Source: Candidatus Omnitrophota bacterium (GTDB lineage Bacteria; Omnitrophota; Gorgyraeia; Gygaellales; Profunditerraquicolaceae). Taken from it: a stretch of 22,399 bases of DNA. The position numbers and the translations under genes were made by a program. Shown one piece after another: positions 16,579 through 22,399 of this stretch (position 1 is the stretch's first letter; each line of letters begins with the position of its first letter). Under the pieces are notes generated by a model. That model was not told the origin of the DNA. It was given only the letters and a program-made list of their open reading frames with translations, and did no database searches. The stretch lies in NCBI GenBank assembly GCA_028711825.1, contig JAQTRM010000019.1, positions 1-22,399 of the forward strand, in the 5' to 3' direction.

Positions 16579-16592
16579 TATGCTAGTATAAC
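16562..16592 (+). promoter_or_regulatory. Candidate plus-strand promoter
   Basis: TTGATT (16562-16567), a 16-base spacer and TAGTAT (16584-16589) form a sigma70-like promoter that overlaps the minus-strand cysD promoter. It would drive the gene-poor stretch before the second sulfatase-like gene. AT-rich context makes chance matches likely. Confidence 0.35.
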
Positions 16593-16612
16593 ATAAAAAA
16601 CACAAAGAGCAA
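16585..16612 (-). promoter_or_regulatory. Candidate promoter of cysD-cysN operon
   Basis: On the minus strand TTGCTC (16612-16607) and TATACT (16590-16585) are separated by 16 bases, a good match to a sigma70-like promoter. Transcription would begin near 16578, about 130 bases before cysD. Confidence 0.5.
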
Positions 16613-17032
16613 CGGCTAAAAGTCCTTGCGGTTTTATAGTCCGCCGCTTTAAAACCCGGTTCTTGAAGGCCGGGGAAGGAAGCGGCCCGGGGTATACGAG
16701 AATTGATTTTTTCGCAGGTTTTGTCAATAGGATAGTTTTGAGAATTCGGCGTAGGACGATGAATTCTCAAGAAGCGCTGAATTTAATTCTTCACGGAGAT
16801 TTCCCGGCCGCCTGACCGCGCCCACTTTCTTTTTTTGGTGGTGGCGGTAGATTTTTAAGCTATGCCGGAGGGTTAACTTGGAAATTGACGATACTTCCGC
16901 TTCTGTTTAAGAAAAGATCCGGCGGGATTATTTACGGGAAAAAAGTTGAGGTTTTAACGCCGTCAGAGATGCTAAGTTTAACAGAAAACCGAAGAAAGTC
17001 AGGCATGCTGTGAAATTTCAACAAATACCGGG
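16597..17032 (+). other. Gene-poor stretch with interrupted frame and hairpins
   Basis: I see no intact gene here. In one plus frame the sequence is open from 16597 to a single TGA at 16813-16815, then open again to a TGA ending near 17011. The part after ATG 16759 reads MNSQEALNLILHGDFPAA, and the part after the stop ends in GKKVEVLTPSEMLSLTEN. This might be a decayed gene or a chance frame; no family is recognised. Within it are a 7-bp hairpin GGTTTTA/TAAAACC (16630-16636 with 16650-16656), a GC hairpin around GGAAGGAAGC (16674-16683), and TTTTTT at 16707-16712, so a short RNA ending there is also possible. The remaining bases up to 17033 presumably hold the sulfatase gene's own signals, but I see no clear promoter. 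Confidence 0.3.
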
Positions 17033-18427
17033 ATGTTAAAAAGAAAAACCGGCAATATGAGAATGAATATGAAAAGAAAACCGTTTTTATTATTGATGGT
17101 TTTTTTTGTGATCGCCGGCTTTTTTTACGTGCGTTACGCGAATAAGCCGAGGGATTTCAATGTCCTTTTAATTACCGTTGACGCTTTAAGGCAAGACCAC
17201 TTAGGATGTTATGGCTATAAGGTTGATACTTCCCCCAATATCGATAAATTCGCTAAAGACGGAGTCCTGTTTAAACAGGCGATAAGCCAGGCGTCATTTA
17301 CCGCCTCTTCTTTTCCTTCTATTATGACCTCAACTTATCCCGATACTCATAAAGTAAGGGAATGGGGTGATTCGTTAGATTCATCTCTTTTAACATTAGC
17401 CCAGGCTTTAAAAAATATGAATTATTATGGAGGGGTAATTTGCGCCCACAATTTTTTTATTTCTTTATTGGGCTTAGAAAGGGGTTTTGATACTTTAAAT
17501 ACCGGGATTGATCTTTCCGCCGGAGAAATTACAAAGCAGGCAGTGCTGTGGCTCGAACGTAATAAATCTAAAAGATTTTTTCTCTGGCTGCATTATTTCG
17601 ACCCGCATGAACCTTATGACCCGCCCGCGCACATAAAAAAAGAAATGAATATCGGATCCAGGAAAAGGAACGATCGGGAAGTTCCTATTTTAAAAAATGA
17701 TCCCGAAGACCGCGATATCCGTGGCGGACTGGGCGGTATCTCAAGCTATGCGATTGTAGAAGGCAGAAAGGATATGGGTTATTATATTTCTTTATATGAC
17801 GGAGAAATACGGTATGCCGACGAACAGATAGGGGTGCTGTTAAATAAATTAAAAGATCTTAAACTATACGGCAGGACTTTGATAATCATAACCGCAGATC
17901 ACGGGGAAAGCATGGGCGAGCACGACCTTTTCTTTACCCACGGCGTATTTTTATATGATCCGCTATTAAAAGTCCCACTGATTATCGGGGGGCCGTCGAT
18001 TCCAAAGGGGAAAGTGGTCACTCAACAGGTTCAATTAATCGATATTATGCCGACAGTACTCTCTTTTTTAAAGATAAAGGCGCGCAGCGGGATGGAAGGT
18101 TCCAGCCTGCTCCCCCTTATTTTTAACAAAAACAGCAACAACCATAAATATGCTTTTAGTGAGGTCTCCGGTAATTTAAAATCAATCAGAACCAGTGACT
18201 GGAAATTAATTTATGACTCAGGGGCCGATAAATATGAATTGTATAATTTGAAAACCGATCCCGCGGAAAAAAACAATCTTGCGGGAAAAGAAAAGGGAAA
18301 ATTTAAATTCTTGAAGGAAAGGCTGGAAAAATGGAGCAATCGTTCCAAGCCGAACGCGATGCTTTTAAGGAAACAAATTAAGGATCAAGAGAAAGACAGG
18401 CTTAGGGGGTTAGGCTATTTGCAATAG
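17033..18427 (+). CDS. Membrane-anchored sulfatase-like hydrolase (AP superfamily), second copy
   Basis: A 464-residue paralogue of the protein at 2023-3417, alike from end to end. A basic N terminus and signal anchor (residues 17-34) precede VLLITVDALRQDHLGCYGYK with metal ligand Asp50. The nucleophile region is TASSFPSIMTSTYP, so Ser93 takes the formylglycine position and again no Arg follows. Other motifs are LWLHYFDPHEPYDPP, IITADHGESMGEHD, FTHGVFLYDPLLKVPLI and YELYNLKTDPAEKNNL. The ATG at 17033 has no strong ribosome site; internal ATGs at 17057, 17063 and 17069 are alternatives that leave the anchor intact. It stands apart from the plus-strand run, separated by the cysDN operon, and is followed by a tRNA. 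Expected to act outside the inner membrane on a sulfate or phosphate ester; whether it hydrolyses or transfers is unknown. Confidence 0.9.
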   Translation: MLKRKTGNMRMNMKRKPFLLLMVFFVIAGFFYVRYANKPRDFNVLLITVDALRQDHLGCYGYKVDTSPNIDKFAKDGVLFKQAISQASFTASSFPSIMTSTYPDTHKVREWGDSLDSSLLTLAQALKNMNYYGGVICAHNFFISLLGLERGFDTLNTGIDLSAGEITKQAVLWLERNKSKRFFLWLHYFDPHEPYDPPAHIKKEMNIGSRKRNDREVPILKNDPEDRDIRGGLGGISSYAIVEGRKDMGYYISLYDGEIRYADEQIGVLLNKLKDLKLYGRTLIIITADHGESMGEHDLFFTHGVFLYDPLLKVPLIIGGPSIPKGKVVTQQVQLIDIMPTVLSFLKIKARSGMEGSSLLPLIFNKNSNNHKYAFSEVSGNLKSIRTSDWKLIYDSGADKYELYNLKTDPAEKNNLAGKEKGKFKFLKERLEKWSNRSKPNAMLLRKQIKDQEKDRLRGLGYLQ

Positions 18428-18527
18428 TTTATGCCCGTACTTATTAAAGAAACAATCGTTAAGCCGGGAGGGCTGTTTGTTTTTGACAGCTTTAAGGCGT
18501 CCGTAAAGGAGCCAAAAATAAAAGATT

Positions 18528-18555
18528 TTGACAATTTCGAGTTATGCTTTAGAAT
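18528..18555 (+). promoter_or_regulatory. Promoter of tRNA-Leu
   Basis: TTGACA (18528-18533), a 16-base spacer and TAGAAT (18550-18555) make a near-consensus sigma70-type promoter. Transcription would begin about 10 bases before the mature tRNA. Confidence 0.65.
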
Positions 18556-18571
18556 AGCAAATAAGATTTAT

Positions 18572-18652
18572 GCGCGGGTGGTGAAATGGCAGACACGCAA
18601 GCATGAGGGGCTTGTGCCGCAAGGCTTGGGGGTTCAACTCCCCCCTCGCGCA
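18572..18652 (+). tRNA. tRNA-Leu (GAG)
   Basis: The acceptor stem GCGCGGG/CTCGCGC has 7 pairs with one G-U. The anticodon stem CAAGC/GCTTG closes a 7-base loop ATGAGGG with anticodon GAG (18605-18607), reading CUC and CUU. A long variable arm GCC-GCAA-GGC marks a class II (Leu) tRNA, and the T arm is GGGGG-TTCAACT-CCCCC. The CCA end is not encoded: CTA follows the discriminator A. Confidence 0.95.
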
Positions 18653-18659
18653 CTAATTT

Positions 18660-19595
18660 TTAAGGTTTTGTCTGGCGCTTGTCTTTGACGTAGTTGCTTC
18701 TTTCCGCGCTTTTGGCAAGTTTTTTCAGTTCCGCACCGATTTCCCCGATCTGCGCCACATGCGAGATATCGCGTAGTTCATTTGTTACCACTCCGATAGA
18801 AACTGAAAGTAAATTGATTTTGTGGATTTTGCTTTGGCGGTCGTATCCGATAATGTAACCGTTTTCCCGGTCTTCCTGGTTATAGAAAGACGGGGATATT
18901 TCATCGAAATCATGAATTATCTTTTCGCAGATCTTATCCGAAAGCTCCGGAGTGGTAATGACTACGAAATCATCACCGCCGATATGCCCTACGAAATCTT
19001 CGGGGTTGCCGTATTCTTTAGCCGCAGTTAAGAGGATGCGGGCGGTTTCGCGGATTACGTCATCCCCGTGTTCGAAACCGTATTTATCATTGTAAGCCTT
19101 GAATTTGTCAAGGTCGACATAACAGACCGCAAAAGGCGTATTTTTTTCGATGCACCTTGAGAGTTCGTTGAGGATCGTTACGTTTCCGGGCAGCCTGGTG
19201 AGAGGGTTGGCTTCCAGGTCTCTTTGGGTGCGCCGGAGCACCATGCGGATCCTCGCCAGGAGTTCTTTTGGCTCAAAAGGCTTTACGATATAATCATCGG
19301 CCCCGGCGTCTATTCCGTCGATCTTGTCACTGATCTCTCCTTTGCCTGTAACCATAATGACCGGAGTATGCTGCAGGAGCAGGTCTTTTTTGACGAGGTT
19401 ACAAACCTGCCGCCCGGTCATCTTGGGCATATTGTGGTCCAGAAGCGCCAGGTCCAGCGGCTTGGAACGGATCAGTTTTAAAGCTTCTTCTCCGTCACGC
19501 GCTTCGATAATTTCATAATTCTCTTCCTCAAGGGTTATCTTCAGGATATCCCTTATGTCCTCGTCATCGTCCGCAATTAATATTCTTGTTCCCAT
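18660..19595 (-). CDS. Response regulator with GGDEF domain
   Basis: A 311-residue protein. Receiver domain residues 1-122: acidic pair Asp9/Asp10, phosphoacceptor Asp53 (LLDHNMPKMTG), Thr83 and Lys105 (YIVKPF). GGDEF domain about 130-305: NPLTRLPGN, the metal-binding VDLDKFKAYNDKYGFEHGDD, and signature GGDDF at 206-210 in place of GGDEF. The Glu-to-Asp change keeps an acid and may keep diguanylate cyclase activity, but the inhibitory RxxD site is absent upstream of it (PEDFVGHI). Phosphorylation of Asp53 by the histidine kinase encoded 8 bases upstream is the obvious input, giving control of cyclic-di-GMP. Last gene of a three-gene minus-strand operon, ending 7 bases from the tRNA. Confidence 0.92.
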   Translation of the reverse strand: MGTRILIADDDEDIRDILKITLEEENYEIIEARDGEEALKLIRSKPLDLALLDHNMPKMTGRQVCNLVKKDLLLQHTPVIMVTGKGEISDKIDGIDAGADDYIVKPFEPKELLARIRMVLRRTQRDLEANPLTRLPGNVTILNELSRCIEKNTPFAVCYVDLDKFKAYNDKYGFEHGDDVIRETARILLTAAKEYGNPEDFVGHIGGDDFVVITTPELSDKICEKIIHDFDEISPSFYNQEDRENGYIIGYDRQSKIHKINLLSVSIGVVTNELRDISHVAQIGEIGAELKKLAKSAERSNYVKDKRQTKP

Positions 19596-19603
19596 ATTTT
19601 TAT

Positions 19604-21079
19604 TTAGACAGCGTTAAGGGTAAAGCTAAACGTAGATCCTTCGCCTACCTTGCTTTTTACCCATATTTTTCCCTGGTGCGCCTCAATGATGTGTTTGACT
19701 AAGGCCAGACCAAGGCCGGTGCCTTTTACCTCCTGGTTGATAGTATTGTCAACGCGAAAAAATTCCTCAAAAATACTTTCCTGCGCGTCTTCAGGTATGC
19801 CGAATCCGGAGTCCTTAATGTCGATCTGGATGATCTTGCCGGTACGCCGGGCGTTGATTCCGATCCTGCCGTTTTCCGGGGTAAACTTAAAGGCGTTGCC
19901 TACAAGATTGATAAAAACCCTGTCGATCTGGCTGTGATCGGCCAGAACCTCGCGGCAGTCGTCGGGAATGTCGCTTCCGAAGGTGATATTTTTTGTCTTG
20001 AATTGTTCCGAGAAAAGGTCGTCGATCTTTTCCGCAACAGCTTTAAGATCCAAAGGCTCTTTCTTGATTACTACTTTTCCGCTTTCAATGCGGGAAATAT
20101 CCAGCAGATCGTTTACCATATGCACCAGTTCGTCGCTGTGGCGGTTTATTTTTTCCAGGCGGCTTTTAATTTCATCGGGAAGATTTCCCAATTTGCTGGC
20201 CAGCAGGATCGCCGCGTATCCTTTAATGGACGTGAGGGGGGTGCGGATTTCGTGGGAAACGCTGGAGATAAAGTCGCTTTTGCGCTTGCTTATTTTTTTT
20301 ACTTCTTCCAGCGCCTGGGTTAACTGACGGGTTCTTTCCTCTACCTTAATTTCCAGTTCCTGCTGCGAACGCCATGTTTTTTCGAAAAGCCTGGCGTTGT
20401 CCAGTGTCTGACCGATCTGGTTGGCGAGGATGCTGATGAATTCCTGGTCGCCTTTGGTGATTGAAGCCTCTGTATTCTGGGTCCCTACGAAAATAAACCC
20501 CTGGTCGCCTTCCTGGGCCAAAACCGGGCAGATAATGAATGAATGGACCAGAAAAAGCTGGTTAAATGTGTTTTTCGATAAATTCCCTTCGGGAAGGATC
20601 TCGGATGATATGGCGGATCCGTTTTTGATCAGCCCGAGGAAGTAATCCCTATTGGCGTTGACAGCGGTTTTTATTTGCAGGGATTCATCATGGGTGTAGC
20701 CTATAGACAGGTAGAGGTGGAATTCTCTTTCCAGGTTTTTCCAGAGGAATGCCAGCGATCTTTCAAAACCTAATTCTTCCACGTATTGGTTGTTTATTTT
20801 TTTAAAGATCTGTTGTTCTTCCAGGGTGGTGCTGATTTCCCGGGAGAGTCTCTGCAGGGTGTCGAGGCCGGAGATCTTTTTATCCAGTTCTTCCTGGGCT
20901 TTATTCAGCTCCATATCTGTGCGCATGATCAGTTTTGCCTGTTCGTCCATCTCCTCAAGGGAGAGGTTCAGGGATGCGATCCTGTCGTTAAATTCTTTTA
21001 AACGCTGGTTTTTATAAAGCAGTATGATTCCCAGTATGATAAAAAGCGCGAAAATTCCGAATAAGGTAAAAAGCGACAT
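19604..21079 (-). CDS. Membrane-anchored GAF-domain histidine kinase
   Basis: A 491-residue kinase. One N-terminal membrane helix (4-22) precedes a coiled coil (about 25-80), a GAF-like domain (about 85-235), a second coiled coil (235-268), the dimerisation domain with phosphoacceptor His276 in SHEIRTPLTSIKGYAA, and a HATPase_c domain: N box around Asn391/Asn395 (INLVGNAFKFTPENG), G1 KDSGFGIPED and G2 GTGLGLALVKH. All catalytic boxes are intact. There is no receiver of its own and no periplasmic loop of note, so the signal probably comes from inside the cell, through the GAF domain or the FIST protein encoded directly upstream (stop and ATG abut). The next gene is its likely partner regulator. 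The GAF ligand is unknown. Confidence 0.93.
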   Translation of the reverse strand: MSLFTLFGIFALFIILGIILLYKNQRLKEFNDRIASLNLSLEEMDEQAKLIMRTDMELNKAQEELDKKISGLDTLQRLSREISTTLEEQQIFKKINNQYVEELGFERSLAFLWKNLEREFHLYLSIGYTHDESLQIKTAVNANRDYFLGLIKNGSAISSEILPEGNLSKNTFNQLFLVHSFIICPVLAQEGDQGFIFVGTQNTEASITKGDQEFISILANQIGQTLDNARLFEKTWRSQQELEIKVEERTRQLTQALEEVKKISKRKSDFISSVSHEIRTPLTSIKGYAAILLASKLGNLPDEIKSRLEKINRHSDELVHMVNDLLDISRIESGKVVIKKEPLDLKAVAEKIDDLFSEQFKTKNITFGSDIPDDCREVLADHSQIDRVFINLVGNAFKFTPENGRIGINARRTGKIIQIDIKDSGFGIPEDAQESIFEEFFRVDNTINQEVKGTGLGLALVKHIIEAHQGKIWVKSKVGEGSTFSFTLNAV

Positions 21080-22267
21080 TTATTGTTCCCCGATTGCTAC
21101 GATAATGATGCTTTGGTTATGGAAATAAGTTTTGCCCAGATAATTGATAGATTTAAGCGGAGCCTGTTCGCCATTGGTATAAATCCCTATAAGTGGGGTT
21201 TTTTCTCCGAAAACCTCCTTGATTACGCAAAGTTCCAGATCGTTCTGCCGGCCGAGAATAAAAAATCTTGCCCCCGAGTCGAAAAGGAGGAGGAATTTCG
21301 CTTTTTGGCTGCCTAAATTCTTCTTCGCCTCCTCGCAGGCGTTTACCACCGCGGTGAGGCGGGAATCTTCGGTGCTGATCATTAACCTGATCTTGCTGTT
21401 TTCAGGTATATCCCCCTGTGTGACCAGCGCCCCGTCTTCCCTGATAGAGACAATATTGCGTAAAAGGTATTCTTTTTCCCCGGGCAGGTATATCCCCAAG
21501 GGGTAGTAGATAGATATGCGCCGCAGTTCTTTGGCCAGCTGCCGGGTATTTTTAGCGAAATACTCCTCGTAGAGTTTTACCGCCGGGAGGCCGTCGATTT
21601 CCTGGATTACGTGGCCGCTTGAGGCGGTCACGCAGCGCATTTTCCCCAAGGCCTTCCAGCCGTGTTTTATCCCGAAACCGAAATTAAATCTCCCTCCGAA
21701 AAGGATCCCGCTGCATGATTCGGAAAGGATTTCTTTATTGAGATATTGATAGGTCTTGTGATTTTCAAAATTATCCGAGGCGGCGGCACCGATTAAAGGA
21801 AAACTTAATCCCAGGCTTTCCTGGAGCCCGTTGATGAGGCGCGTTCCTTCGGTAATCAGCTTATCGGACAGGATAATGCTCAGGCTGCGCGGTATGTTTT
21901 TGAAGCCGAATAACAGTTTGTCCCCCAGCTCTTTACCGGATAACAATGAATTATTCCTGTCGATATTCTTGACCGCCGCGACATTAAAAAATGTCTGTTC
22001 ATGCAGGCTGATGACCAGGACGGCAAAGCCGTGCCTGAATACCCCTGCGTTGGTCATAATTCCGAGGCTGCTGCACCCCAGGATCGGTATTTCCCCTAAC
22101 AGGTTGTTAGCGGCTCTTAAAGTAAGAGGATGCGCTAATTCGACAGAGGTAAAAATAAGAGCTAAGGATGCGGGAGCCTTTTTTAATTCCATCAAGGCCT
22201 GCCCAACCGCTTCGTTGGCGGCAAGGATGGGATCTTCAAGCTGGCTGAAACCTAAACCCACATTCAT
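21080..22267 (-). CDS. FIST-domain sensor protein
   Basis: About 395 residues with FIST_N and FIST_C domains. FIST_N is marked by SLALIFTSVELAHP and IPILGCSSLGIMTNAGVF, and the core by LSFPLIGAAASDNF. FIST_C is marked by LGIYLPGEKEYLLRNIVSIR, the LLLFDSGARFFILG stretch, PLIGIYTNGEQAP and FHNQSIIIVAI. FIST domains are intracellular ligand sensors; some (NosP) bind haem and nitric oxide and govern an adjacent histidine kinase and c-di-GMP enzymes, an arrangement matching this operon. I chose ATG 22267 (MNVGLGFSQ), giving a standard FIST beginning. The frame remains open through a TTG at 22303 to the window edge, so a longer N terminus cannot be excluded. No ribosome site is strong at either. 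The usual Cys before the Arg in FIST_C is Ser-Gly-Ala-Arg here. Ligand unknown. Confidence 0.85.
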   Translation of the reverse strand: MNVGLGFSQLEDPILAANEAVGQALMELKKAPASLALIFTSVELAHPLTLRAANNLLGEIPILGCSSLGIMTNAGVFRHGFAVLVISLHEQTFFNVAAVKNIDRNNSLLSGKELGDKLLFGFKNIPRSLSIILSDKLITEGTRLINGLQESLGLSFPLIGAAASDNFENHKTYQYLNKEILSESCSGILFGGRFNFGFGIKHGWKALGKMRCVTASSGHVIQEIDGLPAVKLYEEYFAKNTRQLAKELRRISIYYPLGIYLPGEKEYLLRNIVSIREDGALVTQGDIPENSKIRLMISTEDSRLTAVVNACEEAKKNLGSQKAKFLLLFDSGARFFILGRQNDLELCVIKEVFGEKTPLIGIYTNGEQAPLKSINYLGKTYFHNQSIIIVAIGEQ

Positions 22268-22399
22268 AAGATGCAGTATATAGCGCAAATAATGGAGGGT
22301 CAATAAAATTCTTGCCGGGGCACCGGGAAAGGCGCGTTCCGCATACCGGATTAATCCTTTATAAAGTTGTTTTTTGATATCTTTAATCCGTTTGATCCG
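22268..22399 (-). other. Window edge upstream of FIST gene
   Basis: 132 bases whose minus strand is open in frame with the FIST gene to the edge. Another frame stops near 22351 (KNNFIKD then stop) and may be the end of an upstream gene. No promoter recognised; the upstream limit of the operon cannot be seen. Confidence 0.3.

Noticed and set aside
16655..16712. SRP (4.5S) RNA gene
   Set aside because: The GGAAGGAAGC segment fits, but the loop is expanded to GGGGAA, the AGCA of the symmetric loop is AGCG, and the 5' CAGG half is absent.
16597..17032. Cyclic-di-GMP riboswitch before the second sulfatase-like gene
   Set aside because: Considered because a GGDEF protein is nearby, but the conserved core segments of the GEMM class are not present.
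18431..18688. An 85-codon plus-strand frame after the second sulfatase-like gene
   Set aside because: It runs through the whole tRNA-Leu gene and its promoter, and its sequence resembles no protein.
1..22399. CRISPR array, insertion sequence or phage genes
   Set aside because: No regularly spaced repeats, transposase or phage protein is seen, and tRNA-Leu is not flanked by an integrase gene.

Overview
The window is a bacterial chromosome segment of about 22.4 kb with moderate GC, dense mostly polycistronic gene blocks and no plasmid, phage or transposase signature. The mix of cobalamin-type radical SAM enzymes, glycosyltransferases, membrane-anchored alkaline-phosphatase-superfamily hydrolases and a FIST/histidine-kinase/GGDEF signalling operon suits an uncultivated, probably anaerobic Gram-negative bacterium. 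Candidatus Omnitrophota or a neighbour is my guess from gene style, not from a marker gene.

Region 1 (1-12292, plus strand) is one compact run of seven genes. They encode a tandem radical SAM/SPASM protein cut by the left window edge, a membrane-anchored sulfatase-like hydrolase, a 1014-residue fusion of a SPASM-type and a cobalamin-type radical SAM enzyme with an extra C-terminal domain, a second cobalamin-type radical SAM protein with a C-terminal membrane segment, two GT4 glycosyltransferases overlapping by ATGA, and a protein with two GT2 domains. Most neighbours are 0-32 bases apart. An intrinsic-terminator-like hairpin lies inside the second GT4 gene. Region 1 ends at a perfect 13-bp hairpin between convergent genes.

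Region 2 (12380-16445, minus strand) is an operon of cysD-like, cysN-like and an AP-superfamily phosphohydrolase (COG3379 type) with essentially no spacing. It is preceded by a recognisable promoter and a leader of about 130 nt that can fold and contains a terminator-like hairpin. The next ~590 bases up to 17033 hold no convincing protein gene. They do hold a second, divergent promoter candidate, a long frame interrupted by one TGA, and GC-rich hairpins.

Region 3 (17033-18652, plus strand) is a second sulfatase-like protein, paralogous to that of region 1, followed by tRNA-Leu(GAG) with its own promoter.

Region 4 (18660-22267, minus strand) is a FIST-domain sensor, a membrane-anchored GAF histidine kinase and a receiver-GGDEF response regulator: a complete signal chain probably ending in cyclic-di-GMP.

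Working model (inference): regions 1-3 build and modify a cell-surface glycan or glycolipid. Glycosyltransferases assemble it, radical SAM enzymes alter otherwise unreactive carbons (possibly by methylation), CysDN supplies activated sulfate, and the membrane-tethered AP-superfamily enzymes hydrolyse or transfer phosphate or sulfate esters. No sulfotransferase or APS kinase is visible, so the sulfation step is unproven. Region 4 could sense a small ligand and control the surface state through c-di-GMP.
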